Shown here piece by piece: positions 23,791-35,369 of a DNA stretch of 64,000 nucleotides (within the stretch, counting starts at the first letter, position 1; every line of letters begins with the position of its first letter). The DNA comes from Odobenus rosmarus divergens (lineage: Eukaryota > Chordata > Mammalia > Carnivora > Odobenidae), in the NCBI RefSeq assembly GCF_000321225.1, contig NW_004450480.1:792780-856779 (forward strand). The letters run 5' to 3'. The position numbers and the translations under genes were made by a program. The notes under the pieces are model-generated. The model did no database searches and was not told the origin of the DNA. It saw only the letters and a program-made list of their open reading frames with translations.

Positions 23791-24240
23791 CCACTCAAAC
23801 TGTCTTAGCAGGACACTGCCTTTCACTTGGTTCAACACTTCTTTGTAAATCAGACACCATAAAAGGAAGAAGGAGTAGGTTACTAGCAAATTCTGGCTTA
23901 GTCATTACCCTGGAGCTAGATGCCTGAACTTCTCTCCTTAAGTTGGAGAGGCAAATCTACCAGGCTGTGAAGAGATTTCAAATAAAAATTTGTCAAAAAG
24001 GAAACCAATAAACCAAGGAGATTCTTAGGCAGGGCTCCATTTCTCCATGTCTATTGCAGCAATGTTACAATGATGAGGGAGGAGGGATATTAGTGCATCA
24101 TTCATCTGCCCCAATAAGGCATGAAGAACAGCATGAGCTACTGCCGAGGGGTTGGCCTGGTGGTGCGGTGGCCACTAGCATTCATACTCCTTCTCGGTGT
24201 GATAATCCCAATTTTCCGCATCATCCACCCTCACACAACC

Positions 24241-24277
24241 CAAGTGGTAACGGTGGCCCTGCGGTGCCAAAACTCTG
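24241..24277. repeat. 37-bp direct repeat, copy 1
   Basis: CAAGTGGTAACGGTGGCCC, three differing bases, then GGTGCCAAAACTCTG. It matches 25477-25513 at 34 of 37 positions. Antisense, the surrounding frame reads RVLAPQGHRYHL. The family is not recognised. Confidence 0.8.
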
Positions 24278-25476
24278 TGTTGACCCCTGTCCACCCTCAG
24301 GGGCAAACCTAACTGGCATAAACTGATGAGCATGGGAGTGGACTTGGGACATAGCCAGTCCATCAGAGAGAGTCTCGGGGCTACTGCTTGGAATTGTGGG
24401 CTAAATTTACCTTCTCTTCTCAGTACACATAAGGCACAGACATGGGGACTAAACTGCCACAGCCGGTCTTACCACAGTAAAGGAAGAAATGGTGACAATG
24501 AAGCCAATGTGAACATGTGGGGAGGGCAGAACAGAGAGAATTCAAGGAACTGTGTCAGCCTCTTGATCAAACCTCACCTGAAATTAGAAACTCTTTGGAC
24601 TTCTCAGTCACATGAGCCAATAAACAACCCTTATTGTTTAAGACCGTTCAAACTGGAGTTTCTGTTGTTCATATGGGTTCTTCTTGCTCCAGGACCCCCA
24701 GACCTTCCAGCAATGGCAACAAAACCCCACCCTTTCCTCAAATGTACCAGATTTCCTGACAACAAATGCAGTTTCCTAGTACACAGAGCAGACCCTGGCT
24801 TGCTGCCTTCAGGCTGTGTAGCAAAAGGACAAAGGGATAAAGCTGAACTTTGACAGCTTCCCACCTTCCCCTCTGAGCCCATCTCGTGTCCTGACATTCC
24901 TTTTGGGATGATTTGCCATCAACCAAGTCTGGCCAACTTCAGGGTTCAAAGCCGACGTCAGCTCTGCCATGCTCCTAAGTCTGTGCATTCTACTGGCATT
25001 CTTGTGCAGAGGAGTGAGTGTGTGAGTGAGCGTGAGCATGTGTATGAGAGTGAGTGCAAGCGTGTGGGAGCAGATGCGGTATGTGTACAAGCGTTTCTGG
25101 ATAAGCACTTCCCCTCAGGGTAAACTGTCAAACCAATATCTTCTGATGACAGGAAGCAGTTATGACCTAGGACGGGCCACCGAGAAGAAGAAAAATAGCA
25201 TCATGATTTACTCAGAAGCCACAGCTGTCTCTTTTATTAAGAGTGAATAAGAGAAGAGTTGTGGAGGAAAGAAGAAGGCTATGAGAGTTTTATTGGAATA
25301 GAAAACGCTATCATCTAGTGTCTGAAAATCTGTACCTGGCCTATGGAACAGGGGCTGCAAACCCAAGAGGGTCATCCTGGTGAAACCTATGAGTCCCGAG
25401 GGCCATGTTTTCCTGTGGCAAACGGGATGGCATGCCCAATGGAAGGGGGGCACTGCCACTTAGCCCTGAATGTTGA

Positions 25477-25513
25477 CAAGTGGTAACGGTGGCCCCATGG
25501 TGCCAAAACTCTG
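25477..25513. repeat. 37-bp direct repeat, copy 2
   Basis: Same two exact blocks (19 and 15 bases) as copy 1, separated by CAT instead of TGC. Antisense it reads RVLAPWGHRYHL. It lies 1.2 kb from copy 1. Confidence 0.8.
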
Positions 25514-26349
25514 AACGTTAAAGAGAGCACACAAGTCGGGTTATCCAGGTTTCGACCCAGACTTTCCCAATTTTCTATATGGTGGCCACTAATCCACATG
25601 GTATTTATGCTAAGTCCCCAGTGTGCCACCTATGCTTGCATTCTCAGTTGCTTCTTTAGGCTTGAAAAGAATTAACTTAGGACCTCTTTAAATTCTTGTG
25701 ACATATGACTCAACTCACAAAAAGTACAGTTGGCCACCCCACCTCGGTCTGAAGCGAGGTGTGCTTGGGTGATTATAAATGCGCCTGAGCAACACCGTTC
25801 AAGCCTAGGACAGAGAGGGAGGGGCCCCTGGATTTCTGAATTCTATTTTTCATCCCACAGGATATGAATCACGCAGGGCCCCGTCCCCCAGCGGGGTAAA
25901 TCTCTTTGTCACAAGCATGAGGAATTAGAAACTGTTCTGTCTCGTTGACTTTGTAAAAATATTTCCTGAGCAAAGTCTCGAGTTCCAAAGCTGACCTTCC
26001 ACTCCTTTCGAGGGGAACTTTGAAGGAGTCCATCACAATTACAGGAGTGAGGAACTGACAGGGTCCTGGACAACCATCTGGGGACGTAATACAATTTACA
26101 CCAAAGTTCCAGTTCATGATAGACTAGCTTCAATTCCCAGTCTCAACATACACTTCTTAAAGTGGGAGATTTCCAAGGATCATGCTTTTGAACAATCATC
26201 TAGATCAAATCCAAACAAATCCCTGACTGAGTGATTTTTAAAGTTGTCTTTAAGCCGAGTTGCAGAAACAAGTGGCTGAGTGCTCAGAAACACAGCAGGA
26301 ATATTCCCCACTTGCTGATCTAGCTAGAAATCTCACTTCTCTCTACATG

Positions 26350-26582
26350 ACAATAAAATAGTTAACATGTGTTGCGTGCTTACTATGTGCCAAGCACCAC
26401 TTTAGGCACTTTCAATCTGTGAACTTAGTCATGTGCTCACCAACCCTATGAAGTGGGTACTATTATTATCCCCATTTTTTTTTTTTCAGGTGAGGCAGAG
26501 GAGGGTTAAGAAAATTCCACCAGGTTTTCCAGCCAGGGGGTGGTGGAGCCAGGTTTCAAAACCCAGGCTTAACTGCCTCACC
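26350..26582 (+). repeat. MIR SINE
   Basis: Near-complete MIR: GCTTACTATGTGCCAAGCAC, CAACCCTATGAAGTGGGTAC, TATTATTATCCCCATTTT, then GGTGGAGCCAGGTTTCAAA and CTTAACTGCCTCAC. Confidence 0.85.
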
Positions 26583-26750
26583 GGGCTGAAATGCAGATTC
26601 AAAAGACCTTTTGAATTTATAACAATGGGAAGATAAACTGATGCCACTGACGTCACAGGAAAAGGACACCTGGAACATAGAAGAGCTTGTCTTTGGAGTT
26701 AGACTATATGGCGGATTGGCCAGCTTTTGGAAGGCCGATTTTATTTTGAC

Positions 26751-26798
26751 CCCTTTCTTCCCTTCCTTCCTCCCTCCCTTCCTTCCATCCTTCCTTTC
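26751..26798. repeat. Polypyrimidine tract, left half
   Basis: CCTT/CCCT units on the plus strand, directly abutting the tail of a reverse SINE. The tract resumes at 26998. Confidence 0.85.
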
Positions 26799-26997
26799 TA
26801 GATTTACTTACATGATAAAGAGACACAGAGAGAGAGAGCATGAGCAGGGGGAGGGGCAGAGGGAGAGAGAGAGAGAGACTCTCCAGCAGACTCCCAGCTG
26901 AGCATGGAGCCCGAGGCTGATCCCAGGACCCCACAATCATGACCTGAGCAGAAACCAAGAGTCGGATGCTTAACAGACCGAGCCACCCAGGCGCCCC
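26799..26997 (-). mobile_element. SINEC inside a polypyrimidine tract, reverse
   Basis: The head GAGCCACCCAGGCGCCCC ends at 26997. The left tail is degraded (TAGATTTACTTACATGATAAAG). Target duplication cannot be resolved because both flanks are CCTT repeats. Confidence 0.93.
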
Positions 26998-27068
26998 TTC
27001 CTTCCTTCTTCCCTTCCTCTCTCCCTCCGACCCTCCCTCCCTCCCTTCCTTCTTTCCTTCCCTCCTTT
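26998..27068. repeat. Polypyrimidine tract, right half
   Basis: TTCC/CCCT units continue after the SINE with one GA interruption. Confidence 0.85.
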
Positions 27069-27734
27069 TATAACCCAAAAGTTAGAGAGCATAGGGAAGA
27101 GAACATAGGTAGACAAGGGAGGGGAAGACATGAAGGTAGAATGGGAAATCCATGTGGCCGAGTTTCAGTCTAAAGCACAAATGGCTATCACGTGAGCTTA
27201 TCAGGCATCGCTACCTTTCCAACCATGAACTTACTCAAGTTATCTGAGATTAGAACTTGAAATGAGTCTTTCCAATCATCCAAGTTTTACTGCAGGAAAG
27301 TGTTAATTTGTGTCAAATGCTTAGTTGGGACCTTGGGCAGCAGGGACTGGGGTGAGCGCCCTGGGAAGTGGAGGGAGGGCGGGCGGAGGATACTTGATGA
27401 GGGTGCCAGCGACAAACTCCTTATTCTTCTCAGACCCTCCCAGTTCAGTGGGGAGCTTTATACCTTCTGGGCACTAAAACCTTTGTCATTCCCCACAGTA
27501 CAGGTGGGTCTCAGAGTTATCATATCTCTTCTCTGGATCCACTCTCTGGTAGCCTACTCATACCCCTAGTACGGTAATTCCCGTGGTCTGTGATAATCGT
27601 TCATTACATTCTTGACATCTAGCTCAGTCCCTGACTTATACTGGGCACAAGAGTCACGTTTGTTGAGTGCCTGGACTAAAGATAACCAACTAGATCAACA
27701 TACGAAACTGGTCAATAGTATCAATAAAAACAAG
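27069..27734. other. Unique non-coding stretch
   Basis: A weak L2-like end (CAGTCCCTGACTTATACTGGGC, GTTTGTTGAGTGCC) occurs at about 27600-27680. Nothing else is recognised. Confidence 0.4.
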
Positions 27735-27935
27735 AGCTAATATTTATGGGGCACTAAGAAACCAAGTACTTCCATGTACGATAATTTCATTTACTCTCCC
27801 AACTGCTCTGTAAAGGAGACATTATCTTGACTATCTCCATTTTATAGTTAAGGAAACTGAGGCACAGAGAAGTGAAGTGACATACTCAAGGTCACTCAAC
27901 TAGCCTGCTCAGCCAGGAGGTACCTGGTTTGACCC
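27735..27935 (+). repeat. MIR SINE
   Basis: GCTAATATTTATGGGGCACT, TCCATTTTATAGTTAAGGAAACTGAGGCACAG and AGGTCACTCAACTAG are diagnostic. Confidence 0.88.
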
Positions 27936-29699
27936 GTGGTAATTTGATGTTAGAATCAGATCTCTTAGCCCCACCTTGTACCTCCCCTCACCTACTATCC
28001 TGCCCCAAGTCAGTTAGCATCTCATGTTCTCTCACCAATTCTTCTCAGATACTTTTCTACCCTCCTCCCCGCTCAAAACTCACCCACACACAGTCACAAA
28101 TCACTGTAACCCCCGCTTCACATCCAGGCTTCCCCAAATGTCATCTAATCCTAACAGCAGCTTTCAGACAGAGACAAATAGGCAAGATGCTCAGAATATC
28201 AAGATTTCCCCTCCTCTTCCCTTTCACTAGTTTTAGAGTTTGCCTTGATTGCCTCAGTAATCTCAAGGGAATGGGATGACTTCACCATGCATCCCAAAGA
28301 CAGGCAGCATTTTGAGAAGCAGCAGAATGAAGACAATAACACCTTGCATCTCATCTGCTGTGAATTGCACAGGAAGGGACAACAGGAAGAAAACTGTACC
28401 AACCGTTCTTAGTTATTTCTCAGAGATAAAAGGGGGGAAAAGTGAACAATTTCTGTTTGCTTAATTTCTCCTGTTTATACCAATGGCCATCCTCCTTCCT
28501 TGGGGATTTGAAACCTTCTGGAATTTCTTGACTCTGCCTATTTAGTTGAGACTTTGATTACACTGAATTTTTTTTCTTTTTAATAAGGTTGATGTTGGCC
28601 TGGGAGAGCGGTATACATAGGGAATCATGTCAACTGTTTCTCATGACATGGATGCTCCTACATCCACAGGGAGACAAGAAATCATCCCGCAGCAATATTT
28701 CATTCATATAGAGAGGGAATCCAAAGGAGAAAGGTGGTTCTAGGTAATAAATGCATATCTGAATAGAACCAGGCTATCTTCTTGTATAAAATACACAATA
28801 CTCTCCTCAAAAGACCTCAATTTTAGGAGGAAATAATGCACTGCTTTAACAACAGAGAGTTAAACACTAGAATAAAAATGCCCATGGAGCAGATGAGTAG
28901 CAGAAACCATTCTGCACTTAAAGTACGCCCCCTCCCCTGGAAGGAATGTATATTATGTGGCTGAGAACCATGTATTTTAGAAAACAAATGGTTCTGCCTT
29001 TCAGCAAGGAAAAAAAAATATGCTTCCTTTTTAATTAGGAGGTATTACTTCAACGAAAGTCCAGGGGTCCACAGGCAGAAAAAGTCAATGGTAATCTTAG
29101 GTCTCCAAGAGGGATGAATCAATAGACATTGTTTGTTGCTGCGGGTTAGAACTGCCATTAAATTCGGTTTAATGTGCAGCACATTTCACGGGGCTGCATT
29201 TCAACACCATCACAGGTGTTCGTTGGCCTTCTGCAGGCAGCTGTGTTCTCCCCCAAGAATGTACATGGGGACCTTTCTTCCTAATCTTTGCTAGTACTGA
29301 GGCTGGAATCCAGCTCATTGCCTTTTAAGGCCTTGACCCCTGCCCAGTGAGAAGAAAGAAATATTGGACACGTATACTTTGTGAACAGGCAATGATATGA
29401 GTGAATCACTCAAGTGAACACAGAGAAAGGCCCATAATAGCTTCTTGAGGCTGGGCCATTGCTTCCAAAGGGAAGCAGGGTCACAGGAATTGGTAGACTA
29501 GGGAGCAGACCAGTTGTTTTCATTTTAGCAGTGTGTGCTTCGCCTTCCTTCAAGAGTCTTCTGTGTCCATGGTCAGACCCTGCCCACCTCTTCAGTCCTA
29601 CCTTGCTCAACTTTCCCACTTCCCTCTCAGTCTTCAAATGCACCATGCCTTCTGGTCACATGGCGGTGTAGGTTGTTGCCTCCATAAGGAACTTTGACC
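27936..29699. other. Unique non-coding stretch
   Basis: No gene or clear transposon. AT-rich with short open frames. The segment around 29140-29240 is compositionally plausible as conserved non-coding DNA, but this cannot be judged from one genome. Confidence 0.4.
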
Positions 29700-30020
29700 T
29701 CTCTTCCCCATCTCCTGGTTGAGTCCCACTCACATTCAGCTCCTAACTGAAAAGTCACATCCAGGAGAAAGTCATCCATGATTCTCTCAGACTAGGCACG
29801 ATTCTTATGCTAAACAACCTCCTCAAAACATGTTTCTTTTCTTCAGACTTACCAAAGTCTGCAATTACACATTTATTCATGGGACTATTTAATTTTTGTC
29901 TTTTCATGAGGCTGTGTTTTTTTGAGAACAGGAAACACTGTGTGTTTTTGGTCATTATTATATCTCCATCCTCCATGGCACATCACAAGGACTCAAGAAA
30001 GGTTTGCTGAATGAAGAAAT
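29700..30020 (+). repeat. L2 3' region
   Basis: Diverged L2: TCACATCCAGGAGAAAGTCATCC, GAGAACAGGAAACACTGTG, TATCTCCATCCTCCATGGCAC and a TTTGCTGAATGAAG end. Confidence 0.6.
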
Positions 30021-30414
30021 ACTCAAGGTATCTGGTTGACATACTAAAGACCAGATAAAAGATGACAGTGCCTGTGGAATTAATCACTTACCCAAGGGGA
30101 AAATTAGACCCTCTCGCTGAATAAAGTAAGAAAGAAAGATTACAAAGTTAGATTGGGGGACCACTTTTTGCTTTGGCCACCAAAGAGCACCAAGTGGCTT
30201 GAGGCCAAACTTGTGGTCTGCCCTTAACAACGGGCACCGGTGAGCAGGTGGTTCTGAGTAACCCATTTCTAAATAAGCATCGCAAAAGATGCAAAGCAGG
30301 TGCTCTAAGGACCTTGCTGGGAAAAAGCATTCCTTTAAAAGTTAGGCTGAAATTTGGCCAAATTGTCTCTAGGATCCAAAAACTCAACTGCAAAGTGATT
30401 CTTAGTCAGTAGGG
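30021..30414. other. Unique non-coding stretch
   Basis: Nothing recognisable. Confidence 0.35.
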
Positions 30415-30895
30415 CTATTATACTCATTTCCTGTGGCTGTGGTAACAAATTACCACAGAATGAGCAGCTTAACACGGCAGAAATGTCTTCTCTCATAGTT
30501 CAGGAAGTCAGAAGTGCAAATTTAGTTTGTCTGACCTCGAATCAAGGTGTGAACTGGGCCACACTCCCTGCAGAGGTGATAGGATAGAATCTGCTCTTCC
30601 ATCCTCCAGCTTCCAGTGCCTGCCAGCATTTCTTGACTTGTGGCCACATCACTCCAATCCCCACCTCTGTTCACATTGCTCTCTCCTCCATGTGTCTCTC
30701 TCATCTTCCTCTTGTAAGGACACCTGTGATGGCATGTAGGGCCCACCCAGAGAATCTAGGCTAATCCCCCCATCTCAAGAACCTCAACTTCATCACAGCT
30801 GCCAAGTCTTTGCCATATAAGACAACATTTACAGATTCTAGGGATTAGGATCTGAGAGCTTTGCGGGGCAGTCTTCAGCCTCCTGTAGCTATCTT
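30415..30895 (-). mobile_element. MaLR/MLT1-like LTR, reverse
   Basis: It opens with TTTCCTGTGGCTGTGGTAACAAATTACCAC, the reverse complement of the MaLR LTR end, and continues with CATCACTCCAATCCCCACC and TGTAAGGACACCTGTGATGG. No internal retroviral genes are present; solo LTR inferred. Confidence 0.7.
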
Positions 30896-31049
30896 TTTCA
30901 ATCCTAAAATGCACACACACACATTATAACTAATAACACATTTTTACAAAAAATCTACATGTATGCAGAACAACTTGACTCATCAATGTTATCTTACTGC
31001 TCCAAACTGGGTTTAGATCATTTGGTGGGAGGTAAAGTTGGCGCAGCAG

Positions 31050-31612
31050 GGAAAATTCTAATGCGTCCCCCATGATTTCCACACCCTGGTGTTATGCCCT
31101 ATGTAATCTCCTTCCCTTAAGTGTAGCTAGGGCCTGTAAACTTGCTTTCAGCTGGGAGAATATGGAAAAGATGATGGGCTGTCACTCTGTTCATTAGATT
31201 ACCTTATGTGCCAAAGGTGATGGGTTGTTACTGGCTGTTATTACTCTATCTTATTAGCAAATTGGAGAGAAAGACGATTTTCTGGTGTCTTTGAAGAAAC
31301 AAATTGGCATGTTGGTGGGGGGCACATGGCAAGGAACTGCAGGTGCCCTCCAGGAGGTGAGGGCCTTAGTCCTCCAGCTGTAAAAGCTGAATTCTGCCAA
31401 CAGTCAGTGATTTTGGAAGAGACCCTGAATTTCAGATGAGATCACAGTCCCAGCCAATACCTTAATATCAGCCTGGGGAGACCCTGAGCGGACGACCCAC
31501 TGAAGTTGTGTCTAGACTGCTGATTCACAGAAACTGTGAGATAATATGTATGTGTTGTTGAAGCCACCACCTTTGTGGTAATGCGTCGTGTAGTAATAGA
31601 AAACTAATACAC
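31050..31612 (+). mobile_element. MaLR/MLT1-like LTR, forward
   Basis: Ends with CAGAAACTGTGAGATAATATG, TTGTTGAAGCCACCACCTTTG and TAGAAAACTAATACAC, the classic MaLR LTR 3' end. TGAATTCTGCCAACAGTCAG lies inside. No internal coding region. Confidence 0.7.
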
Positions 31613-31769
31613 TTGATTTCAAGTACACCCAGATAGCAAAGTGCACCGGGGGGAAATTGCATGCGGCAAACATGAGGTCATTCAGAGCCAGCAAATGGAT
31701 GTATAGTAACTGGAAATACACTGGGAGATGGATTTGGGGGAAATTTAGAAAAGGCAGAGTTTAAGCAGA

Positions 31770-32165
31770 ACTCTTTTAGTTACAGAGAACTCCAACTCAA
31801 ACCAATCAAAGCAAACACGGATGAAGCTAATAAAGATGAATGTGGGGGAGTTTACTGGCTCGCACATCTGCAGAGCCCAGGGTATCTGCCTTCAGGCACT
31901 GATGCTCTGGACTCTGTCCCTCTCTGTTTTCTCTCCTCAGTGTTGATGCCCCTCTGGCTTCCCAGGCGAGCCCGAGGTGGCTGCTGGTAGGGCCAAGCTT
32001 ACATCCAGCTAGTTTAGCATCTCCTGTGGAAAGAGAGATTCTGTTCCTAATAATTCCAACAGGAGTCATTCAGTTCTTCTTCGCCACCTCTGATTGGCCA
32101 GACCTAAGTCACATGTCCAAACTTCATAGCAGAAAAGGCTGGGGGAGGAGCCTCACCTAAGCCTA
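31770..32165. repeat. Old dispersed repeat, family unnamed
   Basis: TTACATCCAGCTAGTTTAGCA, CTGTGGAAAGAGAGATTCTGTTCC and CTGATTGGCCAGACCTAAGTCACATG follow the order of a common mammalian repeat whose name I cannot fix. See also 19725-20240. Confidence 0.5.
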
Positions 32166-32547
32166 AAGGCTAATTGGGTGGGGTTCTCTTAGGAGAAGAA
32201 GCGGAACTGGCTTCCAGGCAGGCAAGAATCTCAGGTGCCCGTTCCCCAGCATGCAAGATGGCAGAAGTACAGGAATACCAGCTCCAGCTCCACACTTGGA
32301 GAGAACCAAGCAGTAAATGGAAGTTTAGATGCAGAGTACACAGAGCAGAACTTGGAGAATGCACTGTAGGAAGAGATGTTTGGGGTTAAAATGGGTCCAG
32401 GTAATTGATCTGCTGAGTTTATAAACAAGGTAACCCCAGGGAAGGATTTCAGAAGCGGTGTGGTCTGAATAACACGGCAGATCCCTCTCTAGAGGAAGAA
32501 TGTAAGATGTATGGAAAGGAACGTGGTAAAAATGAACACTCCATTCT

Positions 32548-32785
32548 TTCCATCTATGGAGCACTCGTTATGTCACAGGCGCCATGCTTTCTTCTACTTT
32601 ACATTCATTATCAGATTTATTCCTCAACCACAGCCCTATGAAGTAAGTATTTTGACATTTGTGGAAATTGAGGCCCAGGAGGTTAAGGGATTTTTCCCCA
32701 AGGTCATTGATCTGGCAACTCGCAGGGCAAGGACTCAAATCCAGGTGAGCATGTTCCCAAAGACACTAAGCTAAACCTCCTCTTT
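32548..32785 (+). repeat. MIR SINE
   Basis: TATGGAGCACTCGTTATGTCAC, CACAGCCCTATGAAGTAAGTAT, GGAAATTGAGGCCCAGGAGG and GGACTCAAATCCAGG. Confidence 0.8.
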
Positions 32786-33364
32786 CTGAATTAGCTTTGA
32801 CCTGAACAGGACAAGAGAACAGAGAAATGCCCAATAAAATTTAACTCTCATTCTGTGAAAGACTATTTCAAAAGCTTTCTTTGTGCATTTAAGTGTTTTG
32901 TCCCAAGATTTAATTGACTAGGACTTCAGAGATAAGTCAAAAGGCCTTTACAAAAAGAAAGGTGGACCCAAATAAGCAGAGGAACTGCAGAGATACAGGG
33001 AGAATAAACAGCCAACAATGGGTTCTCAGATGCGCCATCACTGACAACTTTGGACATGTCAATGGTAAACAATGAGACAGGAAGTTGGGGAGGGAAATGG
33101 CCAGGGAAAGTTCAGGCCTATATCCCTTCCACACCCTCACTGCCCATTGTGACTCTCACTGAGTCAGCCCAGATGGGAGGAAAGCAGAGACCTCACTCAC
33201 CCAAATGTCCAACCTCTCCATGGCCTGGAAGTAGAGGAGAATAGGGCTTGTGAGTGCAGCTCAGACACACCCAGGTACCGGGTGGTACCTCCTCTCCCGC
33301 TGCCCATTCACACCCAGAGATTGTTCAGTCAGGGCTCTGGAGTAGAAAGAGGGCTGGCCAGGGA

Positions 33365-33500
33365 CCTGGATTCTTGTGTGTGAGCCAGTTGGGCTATTAA
33401 TTACTGTAAATTACCAGATGACTTTGTGTAAGGTACACTATCTCTGGGCTTTAGTTTCCCATATGAAAATTTGGGGGTTGAATTAGATTAGCAATTGCAC
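33365..33500 (-). repeat. MIR-like ancient SINE, reverse
   Basis: GATGACTTTGTGTAAG, CTCTGGGCTTTAGTTTCCC and GGGGGTTGAATTAGATTAGC resemble an antisense ancient SINE end. Subfamily uncertain. Confidence 0.5.
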
Positions 33501-34059
33501 ATTCAAATGTCAATGGAGACCAAACAGGTAATGAAAATGATGCAGCGGGCTGAGTATAAGACAACAGGGAGCACTGGGGACTGGAGATCCCGTAGCTTGT
33601 CCAGAGAGGGCATCCCTGGTATCTCCAGATACATCAATTTCCCATAAGATGCCAGAATTTGGGTCTTTATATAAAATCCCCCAATCTTTAAATGTCGGCA
33701 ACAAATCCAAACTCTTTAAAAACCCTATTCAAGGCAAACTTAAGAAAGGCTGCCGGCCAGTTTGTCATCTTAAGTCTAAATGCAACCTGCTCCATAAGGT
33801 ACATAATAGTTCTGCATGTGGCTATTTCGACTTAATTAAAACTGGACAAAAATTAAAAATTCAGTTCCTCAGTCCTACCAGCCACATTTCAAATGCTCAA
33901 CAGCCACATGAATTAGTGGCTACAGTATTGGATAATGCAGATATAGGACATGCCCAGCCACGCAGAAAATTCTCTTGGATAGTCTTGGTCTAAATAATCT
34001 CTAAGACAACTTTGAGCTGCTAAAACTCCATATACAGACAAAATAAAATGAACTGTACT
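33501..34059. other. Unique non-coding stretch
   Basis: No confident repeat or coding call. Confidence 0.35.
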
Positions 34060-34254
34060 TTTTTTTTAAAGATTTTATTTATTTATTTGACAGAGAGAGA
34101 CACAGGGAGAGAGGGAACACAAGCAGGGGGAGTGGGAAAGGGAGAAGCAGGCTTCCTGCGGAACAGGGAGCCCGATGTGGGGCTCGATCCCAAAACCCTG
34201 AGATCATGACCTGAGCCAAAGCAGACGTTTAACGACTGAGCCACCCAGGTGCCC
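34060..34254 (-). mobile_element. Young SINEC, reverse, left member of a tandem pair
   Basis: A near-consensus copy with ATTTATTTATTTGACAGAGAG tail and GAGCCACCCAGGTGCCCC head. It is followed directly by a C-run and the T-run of the next SINE. Confidence 0.95.
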
Positions 34255-34441
34255 CCCCCCCTTTTTTTTGAGCGAGAGAGTGTGTATACCTGCATGCGCA
34301 AGCAGGGGGAGGAGCAGACGGGAGGGAGAGGGCCAAGCAGACTCCTCACTGAGCAGGGAGCCTATGCGGGGCTCAATCCCAACCCCAAGATCACGACCTG
34401 AGCTGAAATCAAGAGTCGGACACCCAACAAACCAAACCACC
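34255..34441 (-). mobile_element. Old SINEC, reverse, right member of a tandem pair
   Basis: A diverged copy (TGTGTATACCTGCATGCGC insertion near its tail, head decayed to CAAACCAAACCACCCAT). Its T-run was probably the landing site of the younger neighbour. Confidence 0.85.
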
Positions 34442-34825
34442 CATATTAATTGATAGGAAACAAAGCTTCTGGAATTTCACGGCATAATTCCAACACAAAA
34501 AGTTTGGTGTACTCTTTTTTCTTCTCCTTGATGCATTTCCTCCAGTTGCATTTAAATTGGTTTAAAACGGATTTGTTAACAGAAACAACCTGATAGTTTC
34601 TAATCTGCTTCAACATGTGAAGTAAATTCTTGAGTTACTTAATTAATAGCAATTTGAAACCTAACCTTGTCTGAAAAGAAGGATGTGGGGTTGAGGAAGG
34701 GAAAAGCCCTATTTTCTGTTGCCTAAAACTTACCTCCTCCCCTGCTAGATAAAGTTTTCCTGCCATACGGAGCTTTTAATTACCTGTGCAAGACCCTACA
34801 TTGTGGCCACTAGCAATGTTTTCGA
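34442..34825. other. Unique non-coding stretch
   Basis: Nothing recognisable. Confidence 0.35.
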
Positions 34826-35195
34826 ACACAGGTCATTTAATTTTTCTATAAAGGACCAGATAGTAAACATTTTCAGCTTTGTGGACGACATAATTTCTGT
34901 GGCAAGTGCGCATCTCTGCTGCATTATAGGAAAGCAGTCATCAACAGTGCATAAATATGCCCATGGGCTGTGTTCCAATAAAACATCACCTTTGGACACC
35001 AACATCTAAATTTCATAAAATTTTCAAGTGTCCTGAAATAGTCGTCCTTTGATTCCTCCCCGCCCCCCACCCATTTAAATGAGAAACAAAACCAAACCAA
35101 ACCAAACCCCTTTCTTAGCTTGGGACCATACCAAAACAGGCATTATGAGGGATCTGGCCCACAGGCTGGAGTTTGCTGACCCCTCACCAAGTTCT
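34826..35195 (-). mobile_element. Long variant of nonautonomous hAT-type transposon, reverse
   Basis: Shares AAAGGACCAGATAGTAAACATTTT, CCCATGGGCTGTGTTCCAATAAAAC and GGCCCACAGGCTGGAGTTTGCTGACCCC with the copies at 22590 and 51964. It also has an extra inner segment (ATTTCATAAAATTTTCAAGTG, TTCTTAGCTTGGGACC) that I recall from longer members of the family. Confidence 0.75.
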
Positions 35196-35369
35196 GCAAG
35201 CTCTCCAATGGAGAGATTGGTGGGTTTCGAGGCAGGGAGGGCTGTGCTCTGGCACATGTATATGATTCACTGGGCATTTATCCAATGGAAGTTCTATACT
35301 TAGCTAATGCTGTTCAGGAGTGGAGGGACAGACCACATAGGTTCTTTTTTGTTCTTTTTCTTATTTATA

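Larger units (their letters stand above)
23791..26349. other. Mainly unique non-coding block containing the 37-bp repeat pair
   Basis: Apart from the repeat pair, it holds a GTGAGTGTG-rich patch near 25010-25060. Scattered CpGs occur at 25730-26110 with no recognised transposon. The 175-codon open frame at 24326-24853 has no recognisable features. Confidence 0.45.

Noticed and set aside
24326..24853. 175-codon plus-strand open frame
   Set aside because: No motif or conserved-looking region recognised. It starts near the 37-bp repeat but does not contain it.
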